Source: Cryptomeria japonica
Lineage: Eukaryota > Streptophyta > Pinopsida > Cupressales > Cupressaceae
DNA length: 64,000 nt
Reading direction: 5' to 3'
Assembly: GCF_030272615.1 (NCBI RefSeq)
Contig: NC_081414.1
Span: 909,979,009 to 910,043,008 of the forward strand
The position numbers were made by a program, and so were the translations under genes. Below the pieces are notes generated by a model. That model saw nothing but the letters and a program-made list of their open reading frames with translations, made no database searches and was not told where the DNA came from. Below, piece after piece: positions 9,583-19,159 of the stretch. Each line of letters opens with the position of its first letter. Position 1 is the first letter of the stretch.

Positions 9583-11289
9583 CCTGAGAGGGCTCCTTAT
9601 GTATCAATTTTGTACCATTTTGTATGAAGATGTAGACACCTTCGGGTGATTGTAGCCATATGATTTTGACATTATTGTATCATGACACTTATGATTATAT
9701 ATATATGAGATTCATCCTTGCGGAAGCTATATGCATGTGTATCTATGTGGTGTATGTTTCTATGTGATGCTTATGATATGAATGCAGATATGTACATGAT
9801 GCAATGCAATATTTTTGTTCTTTTATGTTTTATACATTATGCCAATGTGAATGTATGAAATGTAGATGAATATGAGAATGTAAAATGTACTAACATGTGG
9901 TATGTGCAGGATGCAATGCAATTATGATATCTATATGTATGTATGAAATGCTTAACATGTGATAATGTAGGTGCAACTACATGAAATCCAAATGTTTTTG
10001 GTGTGTCATTATACTCAGTCATGTGATAGCAAGCTACATGGACTCAAGAAGGATGATGGAAGTCAATCAAGAAAGGGGGGTGGAAGATAGAAGATATGAA
10101 AGTGAAAGAGCTTCTTGTGCGTTATCATCATTGAGCTTTATTATGGCAAGTAGGTTATGACAATCAAGGCATATGTTCGACCCAGAAAGTCATTGTACCT
10201 ATTTGCATGGAGATAAGATAGTCTCAAACAAGGAATGCCCCAGTTCACACTAGACTCACAGTGTCCTCATATCCCTGGGCTACGACAGTGTCCTCATATC
10301 CCTGGACAAGTCGTAGCATTACTAAGAGAAAATCCACAGACAACAAAGAAAAATAGGTGACGATACCCCATCCTTTCCTTTCTAGTCAAAGACATCCTGG
10401 AAATAAAATCTCTAGTCAAAGACATCCCGGAAAAGCTAAAAGACATGTCACTAAAAAATTAAAATCAAAAGAAAACCAAGACTCGACACCAATATCCACT
10501 ATAGTCCTCAAGTTTAGTGTCTCTTGTCACTTGTATAAGTCTATTTGATTGTGGTCACATTGTTTACTTTCACCAAAGGATAGATAGCACTGAACCATAA
10601 TGTTGTCTGAGTCTGTTGAAAGATTTGATTTGTTGAAGCCCATTGTTGCTGTTATGTCTCATCTAAAACTGACTGAATCCTTGAAATCGATACTTTATTG
10701 TGGAGAAGATGAACCTTTATTGTGGATTGGCAATGCAAATGTTGCTTTATTGCATATTGTGCATGGATAGACTGAAGAAAATTGGAAGAAACTGTACTCC
10801 TCAAAACATGTGATACTCTTAGTTCCACACCCATCACTAGACATAGGATTTGCCTTAGCCACAGATAGGAGCTGATTTATAATGGATGGAAGGGGGTGAA
10901 AAGGGAGGTTTATTATGAATGGGAAACCAATTTTGGGTAGATCAATAACAAGCCATGATGGGAGTAGGTAAGTTTATTATGGATGGATAGGTTGTGAGTG
11001 TGTGCAAAGTGAAGAATGAAATTGAATCCTGAAGGAGGGAGGAGCAATGTCTCTACGCATGGCGCCGGTGACCCGGTTTACACCATGGTACTTGCCCAGG
11101 GCGCCATCGAAGTGGTTTTCACCATTGGACGAAATGTTTTTCTGTTTACTTTTTTTTATTTTTCAATTTTTTTTGATGTCACAAGGGGCCTGTTTGCCAG
11201 GTTTTCACCAAGTAACAATTTTTTATGTTTATGATTTTTTTGTCATTTTTTGAATTTTTTGATTTTTTTTATATTTTTGAATTAGGATA
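9583..11289. other. Non-coding 3' region between antisense PMD gene and integrase tail
   Basis: No credible coding frame. It holds a stretch rich in ATG/TAT words (9700-10010), a pair of 20-bp direct repeats CAGTGTCCTCATATCCCTGG (about 10258 and 10285) enclosed by an 8-bp inverted repeat GCTACGAC/GTCGTAGC (10279-10286 and 10310-10317), a second direct-repeat pair TCTAGTCAAAGACATCC (about 10381 and 10412) and T-rich sequence at 11140-11280. Confidence 0.6.
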
Positions 11290-11901
11290 TTCTAAAGAGC
11301 TATGTGTAAAACCTATGAAGGTGCATGCTATTGATAGGATCCCCAAAGGTTCACCCTTTGTGGTTGAGAGCTAATATGCACCAGATCCATAGGCTACTGT
11401 AATGATGTAAGGACCAAGCCAATTTGGTTCGAACTTGCCCTTCTCTCTGTCTTGCTGATTTTTAGGATTTTCTTTGAGAACTAAGTCACCCACCTCAAAT
11501 GTATGAGGCTTCACTTTATGATTGTAGCTGCATTTTTCTTTGATTGAATGATGTGTAGCTTGAGTGACTGTCTTCCTTGATGAAGGAACTAAGATAGAAT
11601 TACTAGTGTGGGGACTACATAGGCCTGTATGCATGTCACCTAAAGAAGTTTGGGCATCCTTGATAACAAAGTCCCTCGAGGAAGCTCCATTAACGGTCCA
11701 TGATGTATTTCCAGAAGGGAATGGATGTGTGGAACAAGTGGATGAGGAATGAAGGCTTTTGATTGTGAAAAGAAGTGAAAGTATCATGACATGATGGAGA
11801 CTTAGGATCAACAAGTGTGCTTTTTGACTTAAAATTTTAGGACTTTTGCCCCTAGTTATTTTGGTATTAGGGGAGATCATCTCTTGCTCTTTTTCTTTCA
11901 T
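11290..11901 (-). pseudogene. Integrase C-terminal tail of inner family-A element
   Basis: Minus strand. At the 3' part (about 11360-11510) the frame reads H-T-F-E-V-G-D-L-V-L-K, a spacer ending G-K-F-E-P-N-W-L-G-P-Y-I-I-T, then G-S-G-A-Y and, past a stop, G-E-P-L. This G-D-L-V-L...N-W-x-G-P-Y...G-A-Y pattern is the conserved C-terminal end of integrase in Tat-like and other plant Ty3 elements. The catalytic core, RNase H and RT that should precede it are absent: upstream (11600-11901) is unrecognised low-complexity coding sequence, then protease. A deletion therefore joins protease to the integrase tail. Confidence 0.8.
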
Positions 11902-11999
11902 AGGATTTATATCCTTGACTTTGATTTTTGTAGAGTCTAGTAGCTTTTGATTTTGATTTTTACTAAAGGACTTTTCTTTATTTTTGTAAAATCTTTCAA

Positions 12000-12440
12000 G
12001 GATTCTAGATCCACATATGCTGATGAAGGAATAGCCTCTCGATTGGCTGGAATTGTTATTTCTGATCTAGGTCACAGATTGTTGCAATATATGAATGGAT
12101 TTGGGTCAACTTTGACAGTCACTTCAACTCCATTGTGTGGGAACTTGATACATCAATGATATGTTGAGGGAATAGCTCTCATTTCATGAATCCATGGATG
12201 TCCTAGCAATATGTTGTATGTGAGATCTAGGTCTAGCACTTGACAAACCACATCCTTTGTAACTGGCCCAACTCTGAGAGGCAAGGTGATTGTGCCTTTG
12301 GATGAATGCTCTTCATCATCATATGCCTTGATGGTAATTTTGTTTTTAGAATTCCCAGTTTTATCTGAATATCCCAATTGTTTAATAGTCCTCAATGTGC
12401 AAATGTTTAGACCTGCTCCTCCATCTATCAGGACTCACTT
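12000..12440 (-). pseudogene. Aspartic protease domain of inner family-A element
   Basis: Minus strand. The active-site loop is intact: V-L-I-D-G-G-A-G-L-N-I-C (about 12390-12430), followed by Q-L-G-Y-S-D, I-T-I-K-A-Y-D-D, G-P-V-T-K-D-V-V-C-Q-V-L-D-L and N-I-L-L-G-H-P-W-I-H-E-M (about 12180-12260). It would process the Gag precursor. A TGA lies directly before V-L-I-D at the Gag/protease boundary, as in the outer copy. A second stop follows I-P-S-T-Y-H (12153), where the outer copy reads Q. Confidence 0.87.
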
Positions 12441-15400
12441 TATTCGATGTTTGTGTAGGAAGGATTCAATGTGTAATGGTGCATTATGTGGCTGACTTAT
12501 AGAGGTGTCATCGGCTTCTATGAATGTAAGGGAGTGTGGAATGGAAATATATCCCACCATGGCTTGAAACTGGTCCACATTCAGATTAGTAGGGATAGAA
12601 GTGTTGATGCAGAGCATCATGAAAACATCAATCAAATAACCATTATCAAATCTTCTCCATATATATCAATACATAATGATTTTAGATCCATATATCATGC
12701 ATTAAACCTGAATCATTTAAACCCTTCATCTATTCATTTCTTCCAAATGAAAACCAAGAATTTGTCCAAACTATGAAATTGACTCTATTCTGGTCATGAA
12801 ATTACAGTCATGAATAGTAATTAGTAACTCTTAAAATATTAATCACCCAAACAATCTCTCTAGTTATATTGTAGAAATGATAGTTATAAAACTTTCCTCC
12901 AAATTATAGAAAGATCCAACGGTGAAATCAAAAGTTATGATCATTTTCCCAAACACGGGTAACCCTTGGCAGGGTTTTGACAATCATTGAAAAAATAAAC
13001 ATATCTTGCCAAATACTCCGCAAAAATGCACAAGAAAGGATTCATCTGAAATATATTTCATCAATATATCATTAAATAACATATACATATAAAAATTACA
13101 CCAAATGTGATCCTCCATGGATCTATGAGAATCATAGATTCCTTAAAATCTCATGACAGTTTGAGGGTTTGATGGATAATCTTTGTCAAATCCTCTCCAA
13201 ACTGATCTACCCTCTTGATTTCGACCAAACATGGTTTTATCAACCATTTCCAACTCCTTTCTAACTAATCCAACCACCTCATAACCAATGGATATCATTT
13301 TTACACTTTTGTTGCACTCTTTGGCAATATTGCAACTTAGCAATTTTTACAATTTTTGCATTTTTGACACAAATGACTCTAACCCTTACATGGACACTTT
13401 TAACACTTCAAGATGGACCATGACATATTTGGAAAAAATGTCTCATTTAGCCTTACATATTATGATTCAATGGAATTAAATAACCTTATGCATTATGAAT
13501 GACTTAAATACAATAAAATTGCTCATATTATGACTTTTGACCTCCTGGTATGCTTGTGTGATTAGGTGCCTCTGCACCAAGTGTCTCTCAATATTTTGTC
13601 AAGAATGGCTTTATGTGTGGGGGATATGCATAAGATCTCAAGGATGGAGATGAGCGTGGTTATCTTCCCTAACTGTTCTACAAGGTCATACTCAGGTTTG
13701 GTTGATGAAGAAGTAGTGTTTTTAGTTGGAGCACCTTGCAAAGTGAATTTACCTCGACAAGTTGTAACATTATATTCAGAGGTAGGTTTGGAAGAAGATC
13801 CAATTCCTTTCAAGATGATCTTGGGTCTCTGGGTGGAATTCTCAGTCATTTTGTCCTTGATGATAATGGTAGAGACATAATTGTCCATTGAAATGTGATT
13901 GATAGTTGAATCATAGTTATAGGATGCTCTGGTATAGTTGGTTTGGTCATCTATGGCTTTAGCTTTTCCCTTGTCATGTTTTGGGAATGGTTCTTTAAAC
14001 ATTTCATGTTCTTGATTGGATGAGTGTCCTTCAATCTCAATGTCACCTCTATCAATAAGATCTTGTATGATGTTCTTCAGTCGATGACAATTTCCTATTT
14101 TATGACCTTTTCTCTTATGAAATTCACAATACTCATCATCATTCCACCAATTTGGTTTGAAATTTGGCTCATATGGAGGAAAATTTGGAATTGTGATATC
14201 TTGTTTGCCACTAGCTTTTTGAAAACGGACTCAAGTGGTTCTCCCAATGGAGTGTACTTCCTTCATGACTTGGAAGTTGTTTGAGTATTCACTTGATTAT
14301 TTGTAGAGCTTGATCCAAAAAAATGATTTTGGGTTGTATTGTATTGGCATCCACAACACCATCATTGACTGTGTTCTTGTTTTTATTCCAAAATCTTGGC
14401 TTATCTTTTCTTTTGAAGTCCTCTTTGTTTTCTTTGAATATCTTAATGACTCCTTGTTCAATTAGGACTTTCTCTGTTGCTAAGCCTTTTTCAATGACGT
14501 CCTTGAAGGTGGACAAACAAGCTTTTCTTAGGTCATAACCAATGTCTTTGTTGACATTCTGGGTGAACATCTCTACCATTTGTTTCTATGGAATTTCACA
14601 AGAGCATCTACTGGCTAGATTCCTCCATCTTTGTAAAAATGATGAAAAAGACTCTCCATCCTTTTGCTTGGTGTTGCACAAAGTGGTGACTGATATGTTT
14701 GTCTCTATGTTGTATGAGAAATGTTTAATAAATGCCTCTGCTAAGTACCCCATGACTTAATACCAGGTGGAAGTTGGGAGAACCATTCCATAGCTTGATC
14801 ACCTAAGCTCTGTGGGAATAATCTCATCAAATATGTCTCTTATGCTGCTACTTTAATGCAAGCTATGAAAAACTATCTTATGTGTGCCTTAGGATCCCCT
14901 TTTCCTCTATACTTATCAAATTTAGGCATCAAAAAGTGTGTAGGAAATGGAGGCATTGGAATTCTTTTGTCAAATGGATAGGGACATATGTCTCTCATTG
15001 TGTAAGTTGGCTTTGATGTATTTATGTCCTCCATTTTATTTTGTAAGTCCTTGATTTGCTGTTCCAAATTATTCTTAGGTGGAGATCAACTTCTTGGACC
15101 ATATCCCATGCCTAAGACGCCGAGTGGAGGAGCATGTTGCATACATGGATGATATTGATCATACACATGTTCATATGGAGGAGGTCTATAATGATGTTGT
15201 GTATATGGACCACTTGGTATAGAGTCATGTTGAGGAATGGAATATCTGCTTTGTCCATGTATACCATACTCTATAGGCATGTCATGAGTTTGTTCTAATG
15301 TGTTGCCCCCAAATTTGACACGAGGTTTCCTTGTGTCCTAATTTTGAACATGCCTTTGAATATCTAATTGCTTTGGTGGTTGATGCTTAGCATTGGTATG

Positions 15401-15973
15401 TGATTGAGTATATTTTTCTGCATAAGACTTCCATAATGGTCCGGGAAGGTGAGTATCATATGCTTGACCATGTGTGTATGGGACCTCTGGTTTTTGAAAC
15501 AAAGATGATGGTGATTCAGGCACCATATGTGGTCCTCTAGTGCCTCCACTATTAGGCCTCCTTTGATCCATGTTGGATTGAGGTTGTTGCAAAGGTCTAT
15601 TTTCCATTATTTGAGACATGTCAAAATCATGAGGAATCTTGGCTCCACTTTGTTCCATCACTTGTAAAAAGTATTGTCTATCTCTCCTCATTATTTCCTC
15701 AACCAATCGATTGAAATGAAGATCCATAATGGTGTCTTCCACTTCTGCTGAATGTATAGAAAAGTTGTCCATATTGTCATTGTGTGTATCATTGTTGTTT
15801 GTAGTGTCCATGTGCTCAACATTTGGAATGTTTCTATAGGCATCCATGTCAGGTAATGTAGTATGATGAGAATTGAAAAATATAACATTGCCATACTCAT
15901 AGGAACTCATGTTTGCAGACTCTTGAGCCTCTTTATCTTCTCTCCTAGATTTTTGGGAACGGGTTTCAACCAT
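12441..15973 (-). pseudogene. Gag of inner family-A element (interrupted by a solo LTR)
   Basis: Starts at ATG 15973 with M-V-E-T-R-S-Q-K-S-R-R; the first 211 codons are open (to 15341). It continues with a Y/P/Q-rich stretch (15280-15086), the P-K-F-D-K-Y-R-G-K-G-D-P-K-A-H-I-R core (about 14875-14935), the E-M-F-T-Q-N-V-N to L-R-K-A-C segment (14579-14500), a C-E-F-H-K-R-K-G-H-K zinc-finger-like piece (about 14110-14130) and the region up to protease (14002-13585, then 12599-12441). Gag builds the particle and binds genomic RNA. The solo LTR at 12605-13579 splits the last part; without it the frame continues cleanly from L-R-D-T into S-I-P-T-N-L-N-V-D-Q-F. Other stops and small frame changes also occur. 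Confidence 0.88.
12605..13579. mobile_element. Solo LTR inserted in inner family-A gag
   Basis: 975 bp with ends TGATGCAGAG and CTCTGCACCA, a 10-bp imperfect terminal inverted repeat that also satisfies TG...CA. It is flanked by AGTGT (12600-12604) and AGTGT (13580-13584). Both gag flanks align directly with uninterrupted gag in the outer copy (about 3270-3280). A 5-bp duplication with TG...CA ends fits an LTR; no coding sequence is present. It is the deepest layer of the left-hand nest. Confidence 0.85.
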
Positions 15974-18278
15974 GAACTAGGTCTTGACCAAGATATGTGA
16001 GAGTAGATGAAAGATGGAAAGAGTATGGAAGACCAAGGGTTGGATGGAATGTAAATGAATCTGAGGTGTACTTGCAATGTCCAAAGTGTAAGACCAAGTA
16101 TGTATGTAGTAGAGTAGGTGTGGCTTCCAAAGAGATGATAGTTTCTCTTGATGAGGTAAGTTGACATTGACTCTAAGTAAGACCAAATGAGACCCAAAGG
16201 TGATAGACCTTGATGAGGGACCACTTAGCAAAATGTTGTTGTATGTAATGTGTTGACAAAGTATGAAGAGGACAAGCAAGTGACCTTTTGACTCAAGTTT
16301 AGAAAAACGTGAATGTAATTCAAGGTGTAAAGCAATGATGGACTTTGTGAGACCCAAAGATAGGTTGAATTCTAAATGAAAACCCAAAGAGATAACCTAG
16401 GAAGCTCAATAAGTCTGAAACTGATTGTTCTTGTTTGCTGGACTGTAAATTTTTTTAAATTTTGAACACAGACGTGCATGCATACTTCACAGGCACGCTT
16501 AAATGACACAAATGTGATTCTGTCAAACACAGACATGCTTAAATGACACAGATGCTATTCTGTCAGACATAGATGTGTTTTTGCAAATTAAGTACGATTT
16601 TTCCAATTTGTGAAGTGACTTGTTGTGACCAAATATGAATGTTTGTCTGTTTTCTATGACAAGAGGACACAATGTTGATGAGGACTCAATGTTTGCAAGT
16701 GTTTAGACTCAAAATGACTCCAAGAAAAATGTGTTGTTTGATGTAAAAATGTTTTGCATACACTTGAAGACACAAAAGACACAATGTTTTGATGTTTGGT
16801 CTTGAATGTTTGAATGTTTAAAATAAGTCAAGCACAATTCTTATGGCTGGCCAGGACAATAGTTGTTGATTCCCACATGAGGCAACGCTATTCAGAGCAG
16901 ATACTTAGATGCTTGACCCCACTAGCTCCACCCTTGGCACTCACTTCTTGGGGCAGCCAAGCATCAGTCCCCATGAAAACTCCTCGTGGTGAACTTTGTA
17001 TCTCTACTAAGAACCGTATGTGTGTGGGTCGCTCTAGAGGTCCGACCTCCTGCCCCAAAAAATAGAAGGATTTTGGCTTCTAAAACCAAAAGGTGCTAGT
17101 AAGGGCATCCGCTCGTGTAGCCATACATGCTGCACTTTCAGCTTTGTAAATATAGAAGGCTCCCAGCCGGTAGGGGTTACGCCCTACAACTGATCAAATA
17201 AATTTGATCAAATAGGTTTATGGGGCAACCTAGTGTCTGTATGAACTAATCAGCACACGTTATCCATAGTTTTCACCATGAATATAGTTGTTTATAGTGG
17301 TTCGAAAGAGGTGGGTTTTCATCGCTACAACTTGGGTTGTTCTCTCCTCACTAGTAGTCCTAATGACCACACAGGGAGATAGACCCTCTAAAGATGAAAC
17401 AAAAAGAGCCTATTGCTCAAGACACAAAGGACATTGGTTCAATTTTAGTGCACCAATTGAAGTGTTTGCTAGTCTATGAAAATAAGGCACACAAGAAAGA
17501 TCTAAAAACCCTTGCCAAGGCCCTGCAACAAAGATCTATTAGTAGTTTCAAATGATCACCCCTTCCTGCAAGCACACAAGTTAGGTAAATTTTAGATCCA
17601 AAAGACTTTGTGAAATAGGGGCCTTGAAAAAAATGATTTTTTTTCTTCTTTTTCTTTCAAGATAAGCTGCACCAATTTCGTTAGCTAGATCTAAAGATGT
17701 TAGCTCAAAATAAACTAGATCTGAAACATTAAATGCAAGACAAAATGGCAAAAAAAGAAAACCTTAAATGGGGAATTTTTTTATTTTTTATTTTTGAAAA
17801 CATAGACATGATTTTACCTAACACAGACGTGATTCCGCCCTTCATAGATGCGATTCTATAACACAGATGCATTTTAACACCTCACAGACATGTTTCTACA
17901 AAAAAAATGCAAAACAAAAAATCCTGCAAAACACAAACAATTAAAATGATCACAGATGCGACTAGATCTCACAGACGCAATTAAACTATCCACAGATGCG
18001 ATTAAATTGAAATCCTCCAATCTGAAAAATTAAAAAACTGTTAGAAACACAGACGTGATTCGAGAACACAGACGCAACCCTGTAATCTGCAAAAAAAAGT
18101 AAAATAATGTCGAAGATGCAGATGCGATTCTAGGTATCCCAGATGCGACAGAAAATAAAAAATGTGATCTAAAAATGTGCAGACACTAAAATGTCAAAAT
18201 GGTATCGGAAATGTTAGATCTGCAACTTCAAAAAAACAAAATCTACAACAAAAGATGTTAAATGCAAAAGGGACAAGA
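15974..18278 (-). other. Long 5' leader of inner family-A element
   Basis: 2.3 kb between primer site and gag start, with no credible gene. It contains CACAGACGYG-type repeats in two blocks (16465-16580 and 17800-18160) and a more GC-balanced central block (16840-17440) that is strongly conserved in the outer copy (20090-20660). The central block contains two adjacent hairpins (17170-17187 and 17191-17210). Confidence 0.8.
17170..17210. other. Two adjacent conserved hairpins in the family-A leader
   Basis: Hairpin 1: GTAGGG, loop GTTACG, CCCTAC (17170-17187), identical in the outer leader at 20438-20455. Hairpin 2: TGATCAAAT-AA-ATTTGATCA (17191-17210); the outer copy has one arm mutation (G to T). 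The position between primer site and gag is where packaging or dimerisation signals of LTR elements usually lie; that role is inference. Confidence 0.7.
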
Positions 18279-18296
18279 GTCCCACCAGGCGTGCCA
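18279..18296 (-). other. Primer-binding site, tRNA-Arg-like (inner family A)
   Basis: Minus strand reads TGGCACGCCTGGTGGGAC three bases after the LTR end. A primer site must start TGG to pair with tRNA CCA. The remainder resembles the 3' end of plant tRNA-Arg(CCU) as I recall it, with several mismatches. The outer copy has TGGCATGCCCAATGGGA at the same place. Confidence 0.75.
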
Positions 18297-18299
18297 AAA

Positions 18300-19078
18300 T
18301 TTTTACGATGAAAATGGATACAACAATATTGAAAGACTAAATGAATTCAACCACAAAACCCTAGCCTAACAACAACAAAGATCCACCATAACATATGAAG
18401 ATTACCTAAGACAATGCAAATCAAATGAAATCACAAAGATTATACCATCACATGTCCAATAGGGTTTGGATCTCTATTCTTCCTATCTCCATTGATCTTG
18501 CTTGATATATTTGCTCTCAGATTTTATATGTGCACAAGAGCTCAATAAAAAATGGAAATGCAGATGCAAGTAGGATTGCATATGAAAGTTCGAAAGCATA
18601 GTGTAGTTGAATAATCATCAGGGGCCTTGATAATGAAGGAAGCATCTCCTTATATAGAAGACACAATAAGAAATAGAGGGATAAGATTAAGAGGTGTAAA
18701 AGATAAATGGTCGGCTATGATTAGAGGGTAGGTAGAGAAAATAAGAAAATAATAAGAGGGTAGGTAGTGTATAAATTAAGAGATGAATGACATGTGTCAT
18801 AGGTAGAAAAGGTTAATGAATTAATTAAATAAATAAATATTCATTTAATTAATAGAAGAAGTGGGATAATTAAATAAATAAGAGTATTTATTTAATTTAG
18901 GAAAAGACAATTTAAATAAATAAATGTATTTATTTAAATGAGGAATAAGGTTAGAAGAGGATAAATGAATTAACTAAATAAATAAAGATTTATTCAATTA
19001 ATAGAAGAATTAGGTTTAAAGTAATTAAATAAATAAAGATATTTATTTAATTTGACATGACAATTTTAGGTGTCTACA
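18300..19078 (-). repeat. 5' LTR of inner family-A element
   Basis: 779 bp. Minus strand starts TGTAGACACC; the other end reads GTAAAAA (the expected final CA is mutated: plus strand TTTTTA where the other LTRs have TGTTTA). TATA box at 18650-18656. It is followed on its right by ATACT, the target duplication shared with 5636-5640. Confidence 0.95.
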
Positions 19079-19159
19079 ATACTCATAGCCACTCATGTTT
19101 GCAGACTCTTGAGCCCCTTTAGCTTCTCTCCTAGATTTTTAGGAATGGGTTTCAACCAT
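19079..19159 (-). pseudogene. First codons of outer family-A gag
   Basis: Minus-strand ATG at 19159 opens M-V-E-T-H-S-stop, then K-S-R-R-E-A-K...A-N-M-S-G-Y-E-Y up to the insertion point. It matches the inner gag start M-V-E-T-R-S-Q except for the stop (CAA to TAA). The frame resumes at 5640 after the nested element with D-N-D-I-F-F-N-F, aligned with G-N-V-I-F-F-N-S in the inner gag. Confidence 0.88.

Larger units (their letters stand above)
5641..19078 (-). mobile_element. Inner family-A Ty3/gypsy element nested in its own family
   Basis: A structurally complete but internally deleted LTR element on the minus strand: 5' LTR 18300-19078, primer site 18279-18296, leader to 15974, gag from 15973, protease (to about 12000), integrase C-terminal tail (11290-11901), an antisense plant-mobile-domain gene (7800-9582), repeat arrays, a polypurine tract (6405-6420) and 3' LTR 5641-6404. 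It is flanked by ATACT at 5636-5640 and at 19079-19083, the 5-bp duplication expected for LTR-retrotransposon integration. The target is the gag of another copy of the same family. RT, RNase H and most of integrase are missing, so it would need proteins supplied by other copies. Confidence 0.95.

Noticed and set aside
9632-9641. TGTAGACACC on the plus strand, identical to the family-A LTR start.
   Set aside because: Following sequence does not match the LTR and no second end or TSD is present; a chance 10-mer or tiny remnant.
12605-13579. Considered as a DNA transposon (MITE) because of the 10-bp inverted ends.
   Set aside because: The 5-bp duplication and TG...CA ends fit an LTR better; common plant DNA transposon families make 2-, 3-, 8- or 9-bp duplications.
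16814-17065. Plus-strand open frame in the family-A leader.
   Set aside because: The outer leader copy has indels that break the frame, and composition is not protein-like; the block is better explained as conserved RNA.
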